DNA of 64,000 nt from Streptomyces sp. ISL-43 (GTDB lineage: Bacteria > Actinomycetota > Actinomycetes > Streptomycetales > Streptomycetaceae): contig NZ_JAGGOT010000001.1 of the NCBI RefSeq assembly GCF_018614195.1, forward strand, positions 62,001-126,000. Direction: 5' to 3'. The notes under the pieces are model-generated. The model saw only the letters and a list, made by a program, of their open reading frames with translations. It searched no databases and was not told where the DNA came from. The first letter of the stretch is position 1; each line of letters opens with the position of its first letter. The position numbers and the translations under genes are program-made. Shown here piece after piece: positions 30,130-40,082 of this stretch.

Positions 30130-31383
30130 TCAGCGGCCTTCCGCCGCCTTGGCCGCGATGTCCGTGCGGTACTGCGAGCCGTCGAGCCCGATTCGCGCGA
30201 CGGCCTTATACGCCCTTGTCCGAGCCTGCGCCAGATCGGAACCGGTCGCCGTCACCGACAGCACGCGACCGCCCGCGCTGACGACCGCGTCGCCCTCGCG
30301 CCGGGTACCGGCGTGCAGCACGTAGGCGTTCGGGGCGTCCTGCTCGGCCACCTCGGCCAGCCCCTCGATGGGGTCCCCGGTGCGCGGGGTCTCCGGGTAG
30401 TTGTGGGAGGCGATGACGACGGTGACGGCCGCGTCCTCGCTCCAGCTGAGCGGGGGCTGGGCGTCCAGGGTGCCGTTGGCGGAGTTCAGCAGCACGCCCG
30501 CGAGCGGGGTGCGCAGCCGGGCCAGGACCACCTGGGTCTCGGGGTCGCCGAAGCGGGCGTTGAACTCGATGACCCGCACACCGCGCGAGGTCATCGCGAG
30601 GCCCGCGTAGAGCAGCCCGGAGAAGGGGGTGCCGCGGTGGCGCAGCTCGTCCACGGTCGGCTGCAGGACGCTCGCCATGACCTCGTCGACGAGCTTCGGG
30701 TCGGCCCAGGGGAGCGGGGAGTAGGCGCCCATGCCGCCGGTGTTCGGGCCCTCGTCGCCGTCGAGCGCGCGCTTGAAGTCCTGCGCGGGCTGGAGCGGCA
30801 GCACGGTGACGCCGTCGGTGATGGCGAAGAGGGAGACCTCGGGGCCGTCGAGGAACTCCTCGATGACGACGCGGTCGCAGCCGAGCGCGTGGGCGCGGGC
30901 GGCCGCCCGGTCGTCGGTGACCACGACGCCCTTGCCGGCGGCGAGGCCGTCGTCCTTGACCACGTACGGGGCGCCGAAGGCGTCGAGGGCCGCGTCCACC
31001 TCTTCCGGGGTGGCGCATACGTAGCTGCGTGCCGTCGGGACGCCGGCCCCGGCCATCACGTCCTTGGCGAAGGCCTTGGAGCCCTCCAGCTGGGCCGCCT
31101 CGCCGGACGGGCCGAAGACGGGGATGCCGGCCGCGCGCACGGCGTCGGCGACGCCGGCGACGAGCGGGGCCTCCGGGCCGACGACGACCAGGTCGGCGCG
31201 GAGCTCGGTGGCGAGGCGGGCGACGGCTTCGCCGTCGAGGGCGTCGACGGGGCGGAGCTCGGCCACCTCGGCGATGCCGGCGTTGCCTGGGGCGCAGTAC
31301 AGCGCGTTGACGTCGGGATCGAGGGACAGAGAGCGGCACAGGGCATGTTCGCGGGCGCCGCCGCCGATGACGAGGACCTTCAC
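30130..31383 (-). CDS. purD: Phosphoribosylamine-glycine ligase (GAR synthetase)
   Basis: ATP-grasp enzyme joining phosphoribosylamine and glycine (step two of purine synthesis). The 417 residues begin [15 protein letters not shown] and contain the ATP-grasp loop [14 protein letters not shown] and the PurD motif [11 protein letters not shown]. Length and start are standard. It is transcribed from the gap after dnaX and followed by a strong hairpin. Confidence 0.97.
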   Translation of the reverse strand: MKVLVIGGGAREHALCRSLSLDPDVNALYCAPGNAGIAEVAELRPVDALDGEAVARLATELRADLVVVGPEAPLVAGVADAVRAAGIPVFGPSGEAAQLEGSKAFAKDVMAGAGVPTARSYVCATPEEVDAALDAFGAPYVVKDDGLAAGKGVVVTDDRAAARAHALGCDRVVIEEFLDGPEVSLFAITDGVTVLPLQPAQDFKRALDGDEGPNTGGMGAYSPLPWADPKLVDEVMASVLQPTVDELRHRGTPFSGLLYAGLAMTSRGVRVIEFNARFGDPETQVVLARLRTPLAGVLLNSANGTLDAQPPLSWSEDAAVTVVIASHNYPETPRTGDPIEGLAEVAEQDAPNAYVLHAGTRREGDAVVSAGGRVLSVTATGSDLAQARTRAYKAVARIGLDGSQYRTDIAAKAAEGR

Positions 31384-31443
31384 GTCGTGCAGCCTAGCCC
31401 GCGCCCGGGGGTCCCCTTCGTGCGGGCACCCAAATCGGACCCT

Positions 31444-33669
31444 CTAGTCGTTCGTGTATTCCTCTACAACGGTGGCTCCGAGCTCGCGCACGATCAGCTC
31501 GTGTCCGCTCAGCGCGCTGTCGACGAGGTCGGGGTCGTCGTCCTCCGGGACGTCGTCCTCGGGGGCGACCGGCGGGGGCGCCTGGTGGGCGGGCGGCTGC
31601 TGCTGATGGGGCTGCTGCTGGTACGACTGCTGCGGCGGCTGCTGCTGTTGGTGTGACTGCTGTGACTGCTGCTGCGACTGCTGCGACGGGGCCGGGGCCT
31701 GCTGGACCGGCTGCGGGTTGTAGGCGGGAGCGGGCGGAGCTCCGTAGGAGGAGGCGGACACGGGCCCTGCGGGCTGTCCGCCCCCGCCGACCACGGCCTC
31801 GATCTTCCACGTGACCTGGAACTGCTCGGCGAGGACCGCCTTGAGCACGTCCTCGCTGCCGCTGCTCGCGAAGTTGTCGCGGGCGCCGGCGTTGGGGAAG
31901 CCGAGCTGGAGGGTGGTGCCGTCGAAGCCGGCGACCTGGGCGTTCTGGCTCAGCAGGATCCAGGTGAAGCGGCGGCGGTTCTTGACGGCTTCCAGGACGG
32001 CCGGCCACATCGCCTGGATCTGCCCGGCGCCGGCGGCCATGCCGGGCGACGGAGCGGCGGCGGCCGGTACGGGCGCGGGCGCGTGGGCGGGGGCCGCCTG
32101 GGGTGCCGGGGCGGCGGGCGCGGAAGCACCGGGCCAGGCTCCGGCGGCGGGGGCCTGGGCCTGGGCGGGCGGAGCGGGCGGGGCCGCGGGGGCGCCGGGG
32201 GTGGCGGCTCCCGGCCAGGCGCCGGGGGCGGATCCGCCGCCGGGCTGCGCGGCTCCGGGCCACGCGCCGGGCGCGGCGGCGGGCTGCGCGGCGGCGGGGG
32301 CGGCCGCGGCGGCGGGCTGCGCGGCCGGCGGGGCCGGGGCATGGGCCGGGGCGGCGGCCGGGGCCATCGGCTCGGGCGGAGCCACGGGGGCCGGGGCGGG
32401 CGCGGGCTGCGCGGGAGCCCGTACGACCGCGGGGGCCATGGCGTGCGCCTCCGGGCCGGGTACGTATCCCATGGCGGGGGCGGGGGCGAAGGAGGCCGCG
32501 GCGGCGGCCGCTCCGCCGCGCTCCAGCCGGTCGAGCCGCGCCTGGACGGAGCGCTCGTCGTCGAAGGCTGCGGGCAGCAGCACGCGGGCGCAGATCAGCT
32601 CCAGCTGGAGCCGGGGCGACGTCGCGCCACGCATCTCCGTGAGCCCGGTGTTGACCAGGTCGGCGGCCCGGGACAGCTCGGCGGCCCCGAACACGGAGGC
32701 CTGGTCCTGCATCCGCTGGACGATGTCGGCGGGGGCGTCGATGAGCCCCTTCTCCCCGGCGTCCGGCACGGCGGCCAGGATCACCAGGTCGCGCAGCCGC
32801 TCCAGCAGGTCGGCGACGAAGCGGCGCGGGTCGTTGCCGCCCTCCACCACCCGGTCGACGATCTCGAACGCGGCGGCCCCGTCCCCGGCGGCGAAGGCGT
32901 CGACGACGGCGTCGAGCAGGGTGCCGTCCGTGTACCCGAGGAGCGAGGTGGCCATGGCGTACGTCACACCCTGGTCGGCGGCGCCGGCCAGCAGCTGGTC
33001 CATGACGGACATGGAGTCACGGACGGATCCGGCGCCGGCGCGCACGACGAGCGGCAGCACGCCGTCCTCGATGTGGGCGCCCTCGCGGTCGCAGACCTCG
33101 CCGAGGTAGTCCCGCAGGGTGCCGGGGGGCACGAGCCGGAACGGATAGTGGTGCGTCCTGGACCGGATGGTCCCGATGACCTTCTCCGGCTCGGTCGTGG
33201 CGAAGATGAACTTGAGGTGCTCCGGCGGCTCCTCGACCACCTTCAGCAGGGCGTTGAAGCCCGCCGGGGTGACCATGTGCGCCTCGTCGATGATGTAGAT
33301 CTTGTACCGGCTGGAGGCGGGGCCGAAGAAGGCCTTCTCGCGCAGGTCACGGGCGTCGTCCACACCACCGTGCGAGGCCGCGTCGATCTCGATGACGTCG
33401 ATGGAACCCGGCCCGTTGCGCGCGAGGTCCTGGCAGGACTGGCACTCCCCGCAGGGGGTCGGCGTGGGGCCTTGCTCACAGTTCAGGCACCGGGCGAGGA
33501 TGCGCGCGCTGGTGGTCTTGCCGCAGCCTCGCGGACCACTGAACAGGTACGCGTGATTGACCCGGTTGTTGCGCAGGGCCTGCATCAGCGGGGCAGTGAC
33601 ATGCTCCTGCCCGATGACCTCGGAGAACGACTCGGGGCGGTAGCGGCGGTACAGCGCAAGGGACGACAC
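31444..33669 (-). CDS. dnaX: DNA polymerase III subunits gamma and tau
   Basis: Clamp-loader ATPase, 741 residues. AAA+ core with Walker [10 protein letters not shown] (45-53), a zinc site made by Cys64, Cys73, Cys76 and Cys79, and Walker [10 protein letters not shown]. The C-terminal half has a long Ala/Pro/Gly-rich segment, a folded tau-like domain (about 560-640), and a Gln/Ser/Pro-rich, then acidic end. GTG 33669 gives the conserved [13 protein letters not shown] start; an in-frame extension upstream has no support. I see no obvious slippery sequence for a shorter gamma form. Confidence 0.96.
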   Translation of the reverse strand: MSSLALYRRYRPESFSEVIGQEHVTAPLMQALRNNRVNHAYLFSGPRGCGKTTSARILARCLNCEQGPTPTPCGECQSCQDLARNGPGSIDVIEIDAASHGGVDDARDLREKAFFGPASSRYKIYIIDEAHMVTPAGFNALLKVVEEPPEHLKFIFATTEPEKVIGTIRSRTHHYPFRLVPPGTLRDYLGEVCDREGAHIEDGVLPLVVRAGAGSVRDSMSVMDQLLAGAADQGVTYAMATSLLGYTDGTLLDAVVDAFAAGDGAAAFEIVDRVVEGGNDPRRFVADLLERLRDLVILAAVPDAGEKGLIDAPADIVQRMQDQASVFGAAELSRAADLVNTGLTEMRGATSPRLQLELICARVLLPAAFDDERSVQARLDRLERGGAAAAAASFAPAPAMGYVPGPEAHAMAPAVVRAPAQPAPAPAPVAPPEPMAPAAAPAHAPAPPAAQPAAAAAPAAAQPAAAPGAWPGAAQPGGGSAPGAWPGAATPGAPAAPPAPPAQAQAPAAGAWPGASAPAAPAPQAAPAHAPAPVPAAAAPSPGMAAGAGQIQAMWPAVLEAVKNRRRFTWILLSQNAQVAGFDGTTLQLGFPNAGARDNFASSGSEDVLKAVLAEQFQVTWKIEAVVGGGGQPAGPVSASSYGAPPAPAYNPQPVQQAPAPSQQSQQQSQQSHQQQQPPQQSYQQQPHQQQPPAHQAPPPVAPEDDVPEDDDPDLVDSALSGHELIVRELGATVVEEYTND

Positions 33670-33847
33670 GTCTACGAGGTTATCCGGGCCCGCCGACAAC
33701 AGTGGCCCGCAGACCCCGCCGGGCCTGTCTCCACCCGGCCCGGCGCGCCCGCGCACACCCCGGTCCGAGCGCGCTCACCCCGGTCCGACCGCGCCCGGCG
33801 CCTCGCCGAAGGCCGGTCCCCGGCCCGTCCCGAGCAGTCCTGGAACG

Positions 33848-33950
33848 CAAAGCGCCCCCCACGCACCCGCCAGAGCCCACTTACCCTTGCTGCCTTCCGG
33901 CCCTGGGGGAGTTGGGTGAGATAGCGCCACGTGAGGGGCTGGCCCCACCC
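33848..33950 (-). ncRNA. ffs: Small SRP RNA (4.5S type)
   Basis: On the minus strand the segment carries the SRP apical core CCGGAAGGCAGCAAGGGTAA at about 33880-33900, closed by a long imperfect stem. The outer pairing is CCCCTCACGT near 33938 with GCGTGGGGGG near 33855. It lies just upstream of dnaX on the same strand, the usual place in Streptomyces. The ends are approximate. Confidence 0.88.
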
Positions 33951-34050
33951 TAGCGGATGAAGCCCCCAGGAATCGAGCCGGACCCCTGCGAGGTCACCGC
34001 CCGACGATCACGTTCGCGAGCACCCCCCAACGTCTTGTATTGTTTGCGGC

Positions 34051-34135
34051 GGAGGATTCGCCTAGTGGCCTAGGGCGCACGCTTGGAAAGCGTGTTGGGG
34101 GCAACCCCTCACGAGTTCGAATCTCGTATCCTCCG
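34051..34135 (+). tRNA. tRNA-Ser (GGA), island integration site
   Basis: 85-nt serine tRNA: acceptor GGAGGAT/ATCCTCC, anticodon loop TTGGAAA with GGA, long variable arm (TTGGGGGCAACCCCTC), T loop TTCGAAT. Its 3' 53-54 bases recur at 57671 and 59825, so it is the attB target of integrative elements. Confidence 0.97.
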
Positions 34136-34136
34136 C
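34083..34136. repeat. att repeat, left copy (inside tRNA-Ser)
   Basis: 54 bases from TTGGAAAG in the anticodon loop to CCTCCGC at the tRNA end, identical to 57671-57724; the last 53 bases are identical to 59825-59877. The flanks differ on both sides, so these are recombination core copies. Confidence 0.92.
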
Positions 34137-34155
34137 ACTCGCCCACCAGGGCAAA

Positions 34156-34190
34156 CGAAGGACCCGACCGCATCGCGGCCGGGTCCTTCG
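34156..34190 (+). terminator. Terminator behind tRNA-Ser (element-derived)
   Basis: 16-bp stem 34156-34171 with 34175-34190, one mismatch, loop ATC. Homologous position to the hairpins at 57746 and 59899 behind the other att copies. Confidence 0.85.
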
Positions 34191-34199
34191 TCGTTCCGT

Positions 34200-34217
34200 G
34201 GTTGCAGTTCTGGTTGC
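34200..34217. repeat. Island end motif (left, cassette 1)
   Basis: GGTTGCAGTTCTGGTTGC: two GGTTGC hexamers 12 bases apart, about one helical turn. It starts 64 bases after the att repeat. Possible arm-type site for an integrase or excisionase. Confidence 0.6.
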
Positions 34218-35645
34218 AGTTCCCGATCTACGCCCCTCGCTGCCTTGGGATGACCGAGGCCCCGGCAGGCGTCACAGGCCATCGCCGCGTTGGGCCCGTA
34301 CCGGCGCATCAGCTGCCCGCAGCCGATGCACGGACCGACCTCCCACGGAGGACATCCCAGGGTGGCTGCTGCGGCGGACCGCTCGACTTGTGTGATCCAC
34401 GTCGCACGCCGCTTCCGATGGGCCGGCATGCGGGCGAGGGTGAAGCCGCCCGTGGGCTGCCCAAGATCCCTGACCGGCCTGGGGTCGCTCCGAAACCACC
34501 CTTCCTCGCCGGCCTGGCAGGAACGATCGATCTCCTGCTCGGAGAAGGTGATCTCGTCGTCAGCTTCCTGCTCCTGGACCTTGGGCAGGGGATCCCACTG
34601 ACCGGTCAGCTCCCGCCAGGTCCGACAGTCGGTGCGGGGAACCCACATGTGGCGGCCGGCCCGACCGCCGCCACGGCTCGGCACGAAGACCGGCACGCTG
34701 TCGCCGGTGGCGCTGGTCAGGATCAGGTCCTCGATCCGGACGGGAGGCTTGGGCGGGTCGCAGAGCCGCCGGGAGGAACCACTCGGCGTGGACCGCGCCG
34801 CAATGGCCCGTGCCGCCGTTGTCGGGACAGTGGAGCGCGCTGCTCGACAGACAGCGCCAGACCTGTAGGTGCCGGTACCCGCCGCGGATGACCATCTCGC
34901 TGCCGTCGGCGATCTCCCGCCAGGACATGTCGTCGACCCGGGCCCAGGGTGCTCGGTCGATCAGGGCCGCCGTGTCGTCCTTGGCGACCCACAGCGGTGT
35001 GATGTCGTGCTCCATGGCGTTGACCGACCGCCGGTGGACGCTGCTGGGGCTGAGCGGGGAGTACTGGATCTCCCAGCCGATCTGGATTCCAGAAGGCCCA
35101 GTAACCACAGCATCGGTAACGCCGCGCCGGTTGGGCATACCCACCTCGGCGTCTGCGGCCAGCCCGTACCCCTCGGCGGTCTCGACGACCCGCTCCTTGG
35201 TGGCCTTGTGCTGATCGCTCTCCGCCGGCGTCGGCTTGTGCGTGATCGGCAGGTGAGCGGCAACCAGCGGTGAGCGGCCACCGACGCGAGCCCGCCGGAT
35301 GAACATCCACGGGGACTTCCCACCCGCCTCGGACGCGCACGGCTTGCCGGCCTTGTGCGCGAGGCACTCCAGCAGCTGGGGGTTCCGCTCCGACACGCTG
35401 GTCATGATCTCTTCGAGCAGACCGGGGTAGCCGCGGACCCCCAGGTCTGGCTGCGTCAGGTTGATCGCAATGCCGTATTTGGTATGCCACACGCCATTGG
35501 CCATCCATCCACGATAGGAGGGACTACTGACACACGACAGGGCGCATAAAGGCTCGAACTCGACTCAGCGCCAAAGAAGTTCGCCGTCTCAGCAGAGCGG
35601 AGGGCCCATGCAGCTCGGCTACGAGACCCCTCCCGCTCCAGCTTT

Positions 35646-37898
35646 CTACGCGCCAAAGAGAAATTCGCACCAGACGGCCTTGCCACCGCCTGGGGTTCGA
35701 CGCGATCCCCAGGCAGAAGCAACCGCCGCGATAACCGAAATGCCACGGCCGGTCTCATCGGCTGGCCCTGACTGCCGCCGACGGGGAAGGTGATCGTCCC
35801 CGTCAGTCACTTCGACGACCAAGCGGCGGTCAGTACGGCGCAGCCGGAGCCACATGGGCGGGCTGCCGTGCTGGAGAGCATTGGCCACCAGTTCGCTGGC
35901 GGCCAGGACGCCGAGATCGCACATGTCCGCTGGGAGATCCCACGAGGCCAGGACGCCCCGAGCAAACGCCCTGGCTCGGGGTGCTGCTTCCGTTCCCCCG
36001 AGGAGTTCCAGGGCGGCGTTACGGAACAGATCAGCCTCCGCACCCGTGCGGACGGGGTTCTGCAGGACCATCACAGCGGTGTCGTCGTCATCGTCTGGCT
36101 CGACGCCGAGGGCACCCATGAGACGGTCGCAGATGGCAGTGGAAGTGCCCTGCGCACTGCTGAGGGCAGTCTGCAATGTAGCGACGCCTTCGTCGATGTC
36201 CACGTGGCGGCGTTTGACCAAGCCATCGGTATAGAGAACAGCGGTAGAGCCGGGGCTGAGGGGGATGGCTCCAGACGCGTGAAGCCAGTCTCCAGTGCCC
36301 AAGGGTGGACCAGTGGGTTCGAAGGCCCGGTGCACAATGCCGGCTTCGTCGCGGACGAGGATCGGGAGATGACCGGCGGAGGCGTAGACGAGCTGTCCCT
36401 CGTTCGGGTCGTAGACGGCGTACACGCAGGTAGCGATCTGGCTGGCCGCGATCTCGACGGCGAGACCATCGAGGAGCTGGAGGACCTCGTGCGGCGGCAG
36501 GTCCAGGCGGGCATACGCCCGAACGCCGGCGCGCAGTTGGCCCATGACGGCGGCGGCGCGGACCCCATAGCCGCCCAACACGTCGCCCACGACGAAGACC
36601 GTGCGGCCAGCGCCCAGAGTGATGACGTCGTACCAGTCGCCACCAGTGGCGACCTCGGTGCTGCCCGGTCGATAGGCAGCCGCAATCCTCAAGTCGTCGG
36701 GCTGCTCCAGCTCCTGTGGCAGGAGGGACCGCTGGAGATTGACAGCGGTGGCACGTCGGTCATTCTCGACAGACGCCAGCCGCTCCTGTAGCTCCGCAAC
36801 GATCTCTTCCGAGCGGGTGACGCGTTCCCCAAGCTCCGTAGGTTCTCCCTGCTCATCTGGGTTGTGCGGAGTTGTTCGGGACAACCCAGAAGGATGGGCT
36901 TCGAGCGTTCCGGGCTTTGGCAGCACCTCCCCCGGGATCACGCGCTCATCACCGGTGCCGTCAGAAGCAACACCGAGTTCGTCTGCGGCGTCCTGGACAG
37001 CCTCCTCTTCACGATCCAATGCATCGCCTGTCCGCGCGAGGATCTCGTCGATTTGATCAAGAGCGCTTTCCTCGCCCAGACCGCGTTGGTCAAGGGCGCC
37101 GGAGGGAACGGCTGGAAGCTCCCCAGCCTCGCTGGAGTACGGTCGTTGGCCGATCTCCAGCAGGTACGCCTCCAGCGCCTGTACGCGGCGGGCAGCGAGG
37201 TCCGCGATGCGCTGGGCCTCGTCACGTTGCCGCACGGCACGCTCAAGCTGAGCATTCAGGCGCACCTCCTGCCCTCGAGCACGTTCAAGCTGCGGCTGAA
37301 GCGCCTGCATCCGGTCCTGGAAGGGCGTGCTCGCACTCGTGAGGGCATCGATACGCCGCGACAGCTCCGCAACCTTGGCCTGCGCCTGCCCCAGGACGAG
37401 GAACAGCATCGAAGCGATCTTGAGGGCTTGTTCGCGCCCCTGCTCACTCGTCTCGTATGCCTGGCGCGCTCGAACAAGGTCCCTATAAACCTGGATCGTT
37501 CGCTCCTTCTCCTCAATCAGTTCGCGGGGCGAAACAATCGCCTGCCCATCCAAGCCAACCGAAGTGGGGGAGGTATGCGCCTTGTCCCACAGGGCCCGCA
37601 CGGTGCGCACCCGTCGCTGCGCCTGCTCGCTTGGCTCCTCCGGGAAGCACACGTCGGCGACTGCCTCCACCACGTCCCAGTTCAAGTCCTCGCCTGACAG
37701 GTGTACGCGTAACCGGCGAAGATCCGGCACGTTCCCGGTCTCGAAGTGGTCAAGGGTCAAACGCCCATGAACCTCGCGAACGCTCAGTCCGGCTTCATCG
37801 ATCCACGACCGAATCGTGTGCACCAGTGCGTTGGCTTCAACACTGGCCCCCTTGGGTGCCGACCAGGGACGTCCTGGACGCTTCGGCCTTGCCCCCAC
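35646..37898 (-). CDS. SpoIIE-type PP2C phosphatase with C-terminal anti-sigma-kinase-like ATPase domain
   Basis: Protein of 750 residues. Residues about 1-90 form a helical, HTH-like domain (SVREVHGRLTLDHFETG). About 100-390 is helical and coiled-coil-rich. Then comes a PP2C/SpoIIE phosphatase with GGDWYDVITLGAGRTVFVVG (GDWYD near 419-423) and YASAGHLPILV, and finally an HATPase_c_2 domain (ELVANALQHG N box, DETGRGISVIAAVASAWG). Fused phosphatase-kinase proteins act on partner-switching anti-anti-sigma factors in Streptomyces. GTG 37898 is preferred since it gives the family-typical MGARPKRPGRPW-like start. No sigma or STAS gene is adjacent. Confidence 0.85.
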   Translation of the reverse strand: MGARPKRPGRPWSAPKGASVEANALVHTIRSWIDEAGLSVREVHGRLTLDHFETGNVPDLRRLRVHLSGEDLNWDVVEAVADVCFPEEPSEQAQRRVRTVRALWDKAHTSPTSVGLDGQAIVSPRELIEEKERTIQVYRDLVRARQAYETSEQGREQALKIASMLFLVLGQAQAKVAELSRRIDALTSASTPFQDRMQALQPQLERARGQEVRLNAQLERAVRQRDEAQRIADLAARRVQALEAYLLEIGQRPYSSEAGELPAVPSGALDQRGLGEESALDQIDEILARTGDALDREEEAVQDAADELGVASDGTGDERVIPGEVLPKPGTLEAHPSGLSRTTPHNPDEQGEPTELGERVTRSEEIVAELQERLASVENDRRATAVNLQRSLLPQELEQPDDLRIAAAYRPGSTEVATGGDWYDVITLGAGRTVFVVGDVLGGYGVRAAAVMGQLRAGVRAYARLDLPPHEVLQLLDGLAVEIAASQIATCVYAVYDPNEGQLVYASAGHLPILVRDEAGIVHRAFEPTGPPLGTGDWLHASGAIPLSPGSTAVLYTDGLVKRRHVDIDEGVATLQTALSSAQGTSTAICDRLMGALGVEPDDDDDTAVMVLQNPVRTGAEADLFRNAALELLGGTEAAPRARAFARGVLASWDLPADMCDLGVLAASELVANALQHGSPPMWLRLRRTDRRLVVEVTDGDDHLPRRRQSGPADETGRGISVIAAVASAWGSRRTPGGGKAVWCEFLFGA

Positions 37899-37911
37899 CG
37901 CAACCCCCCAA

Positions 37912-37947
37912 TTGTTCCGCGACAAACCGTCATTGTCGCCGGAACAA
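37912..37947. promoter_or_regulatory. Large inverted repeat in divergent promoter
   Basis: TTGTTCCGCGACAA (37912-37925) and TTGTCGCCGGAACAA (37933-37947) are reverse complements apart from one inserted C, spaced seven bases. The pair starts 14 bases upstream of the phosphatase gene and about 90 upstream of the divergent small membrane gene. Good operator candidate. Confidence 0.55.
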
Positions 37948-38035
37948 CATCCAAGCGGTCCCACGAGGCGCAACGCAGCCGGATCGTGTTCTCGCACACA
38001 AGAGAGACCCGCGTAGCGCGAGATCGGAGACACCT

Positions 38036-38239
38036 ATGTACCTCACTCACGCCAGCCTGCTCCTCGCCACACTCCTGTTCATCAGCCTGCTGGCCATGGG
38101 AGCAGCAGGTGCAGCGGTCGCCCTCGCTCGCTGGGACGGCCACACTGTGCCCGCCTCGCTCAGCCGAGGGGCTATCGCCTTTGCGGGCACGATGACCCTC
38201 GGAGCGTCACTTGTGGGTCTCTTTATGGCGCTCAGGTGA
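38036..38239 (+). CDS. Small two-helix membrane protein
   Basis: Protein of 67 residues, ATG 38036 behind GGAGA. Two hydrophobic helices (about 4-30 and 45-66) separated by a short polar loop (ARWDGHTVPASLSRG). No family recognised. Divergent from the phosphatase and sharing its control region, so the two may be co-regulated. Confidence 0.65.
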   Translation: MYLTHASLLLATLLFISLLAMGAAGAAVALARWDGHTVPASLSRGAIAFAGTMTLGASLVGLFMALR

Positions 38240-38311
38240 GGCGGCACGGGACCGCCCCACCCGGCGACGCGCAATGCGACCCATCCCTCCGTAGGCCCTT
38301 CGGCGGTTCAT

Positions 38312-39013
38312 CTACCACTCGTCGGTATCGCCGTACTTCCCCGGGTTCCGCGCACGGTCCACGGCCTGAGCACACGCCTCTACGAAGGCCGCCTCAACGG
38401 CCGCCTTGTCCGTGCCTCGCACCTGCGCCTCGACCTCCTGGCCCGAACCGGGGCGTCGCGCCGTGCGCCAGGCCGAGGCGCGGTCGGTGTAGACGTCGGT
38501 CTCGAAGTCCCAGGCCGGCACCGACCACAGTTCGGGAAGTGCGGTCACCACGCGTTCCCCACCGGGCAGGAACAGGGCTCGGCCGTGGAAGACCACGGAG
38601 CGCTCCGGCATCTGATCGCGAAGGACGCTTGCGCCGCCGGGGCCCTGGTGCTCCCGGCGCCAGCGGTCCCACACTTCCACCTCGGTGGCGTGATCAGGCC
38701 AGTCCTCGCTCCACCGTGCGACGACCTCGTCGGCGTGCTCGCGGTGGAGGAAGGCAATCCGCCGCTCGCCGAGGCGGGCTACGTGGATCATCAGCTCGGC
38801 GGGGACAGGGCTCTGACCCGCGCCAGCAACACCTTCTTCTGGCCCTTGCTCCGTACCCCACAGGAGGCCGCCGACCTTGTCAGCAGTGTCCTTCAGGACG
38901 CGACTGGTGAGGTGTTGGTAGCGGCGGCGCATCCGGGCGGACTTGCCGGGTTCCCAGCCCATGATGGCGTCGACGACCGCGTCCGGAACGCCGACCGAGG
39001 AGTGGTTCCGCAC
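38312..39013 (-). pseudogene. Tyrosine recombinase C-terminal relic joined to a hypothetical frame
   Basis: The open frame of 233 codons starts in integrase sequence: GVPDAVVDAIMGWEPGKSAR then MRRRYQHLTSRVLKDTADKV, ending GGLLWG. This is the C-terminal end of a tyrosine recombinase, with the nucleophile Tyr in RRYQHL, but the catalytic Arg and HxxR box are missing upstream. From about residue 55 the frame continues as a helical, Trp/Arg/Glu-rich tail of unknown nature, possibly an element-specific extension. Not a working recombinase. Confidence 0.75.
38966..38992. repeat. 27-bp direct repeat, left copy, in integrase relic
   Basis: Matches 57288-57314 at 25 of 27 bases, starting GGCGTCGACGACCGCGTC. 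Both copies encode GVPDAVVDA on the minus strand. Marks the left junction of the roughly 18-kb cargo. Confidence 0.8.
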
Positions 39014-39029
39014 CCGGGTTCTTCCCCGC

Positions 39030-40070
39030 GTGTCCGGCGCGCGGTTTCTCCCCTACCAGGTGCGGCAGCTCCGGAGTGAGCACGTCCCCGCGATGCTGCG
39101 CGACGAGGACCGGAAGAGCATGGTCCGTATCGCGGGGGACCTGGTGAAGGTCTCCGCGCGGTGGTACTGCCTGCCCTTCCACTACTTCCGCTACGCCGGA
39201 TACCGGCGCGAGGTGTCCGCCGAACGAGCCTGCTGCTACTTGCAGGAGACGGCCCTGTTCCACCGGCTCCTGCCTCGCGTGAACCGGGACACGATCGACC
39301 TGGACGACAAGACGTCCTGCAAGAAGATCCTCGCCTCGGCCGGAATCCCGCAGCCCGCCCTGATCGCGAGCGGCGACCACCGCGCGGGTGTGACGTCCGA
39401 CGGCGAGGCGGTGTCGCTGCCGGACGTCCTCGATCGCGTCTCCGGCTTCGGGCGCGTGGTGGTGAAGCCCTCCCGCTACTCCAGCGGCGGATCCGGCGTG
39501 GTGATCGTGCGCCCTGGCGAGGACGGCTTCGACCTGCCGGCCTACGCGCAGCAGTGGGGCACGTGGCTGGTGGAGCAGCACATGCCCCAGCATCCCGACC
39601 TGGACGTGTTGAACCCGTACGCCCTCAACACATTCCGCGTGATCACCCTGCTGCGTGAAGGCGCCGCCGAGGTCCTGTACGTGATGTTGAAACTCGGTGG
39701 CACAGAGAGCACCACGGACAACTCGGCCGCCGGCGGCATGCAGATCCGAGTCCACCCCGACGGAAGACTCGACCGCCACGGCTACGACCGGTACCTGACC
39801 GCCCACACCCGCCACGAGGTCAGTTCGGTGCCCTTTGCCGACCACCGGATCTCCCGCATGACGGAGGTCCAGGAGCTGGCCGCCCGCGCCGCCCGCCTGT
39901 TCCCGCAGGTTCCCTTCATCGGCTGGGACATCGCTCTCACGCCCGAGGGACCCGTGGTCATCGAGGGCAACAGCAGCCCTTCCCTCGGACACATCCAGCG
40001 CACCCACGGCGGTGTCGCGCTGGAGCTCGTCCCCGCGCTCCGCTCCGTGATGGATCGCCCGATCATCTGA
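39030..40070 (+). CDS. ATP-grasp enzyme (sugar-transfer-associated type)
   Basis: Protein of about 346 residues with the ATP-grasp core: the KPSRYSSGGSGVVIV loop, FRVITLL, WDIALTPEGPVVIEGNSSPS with the metal-binding Glu and Asn, and a long helical N-terminus. It resembles the family often found near glycosyltransferases and surface-polymer genes. ATP-grasp enzymes join a carboxylate to an amine or thiol; substrates here are unknown. The start is uncertain: GTG 39030 avoids the integrase relic, ATG 39093 is the next choice, and the true 5' end may have been lost at the junction. It lies 12 bases upstream of the nucleotidyltransferase gene. Confidence 0.75.
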   Translation: MSGARFLPYQVRQLRSEHVPAMLRDEDRKSMVRIAGDLVKVSARWYCLPFHYFRYAGYRREVSAERACCYLQETALFHRLLPRVNRDTIDLDDKTSCKKILASAGIPQPALIASGDHRAGVTSDGEAVSLPDVLDRVSGFGRVVVKPSRYSSGGSGVVIVRPGEDGFDLPAYAQQWGTWLVEQHMPQHPDLDVLNPYALNTFRVITLLREGAAEVLYVMLKLGGTESTTDNSAAGGMQIRVHPDGRLDRHGYDRYLTAHTRHEVSSVPFADHRISRMTEVQELAARAARLFPQVPFIGWDIALTPEGPVVIEGNSSPSLGHIQRTHGGVALELVPALRSVMDRPII

Positions 40071-40082
40071 CCAGGAGTTCTC

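Larger units (their letters stand above)
34109..35504 (-). pseudogene. CoiA-like nuclease, frameshifted
   Basis: The reading frame from ATG 35504 encodes a CoiA-family protein. It has an N-terminal MANGVWHTKYGIAIN, and a nuclease-like core GVTDAVVTGPSGIQIGWEIQ in which Asp and Glu-x-Gln fit a PD-(D/E)xK site. Around 34765 the frame breaks: the same strand continues in another frame with clear protein character (LCDPPKPPVRIEDLILTS, later a CIGCG...CDAC zinc finger). One extra G in CCGGCGGCTC explains it. The 3' end runs into the tRNA, so the C-terminus was probably also cut by the att recombination. CoiA proteins take part in DNA uptake or phage-like islands; any role here is lost or doubtful. 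Confidence 0.65.
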
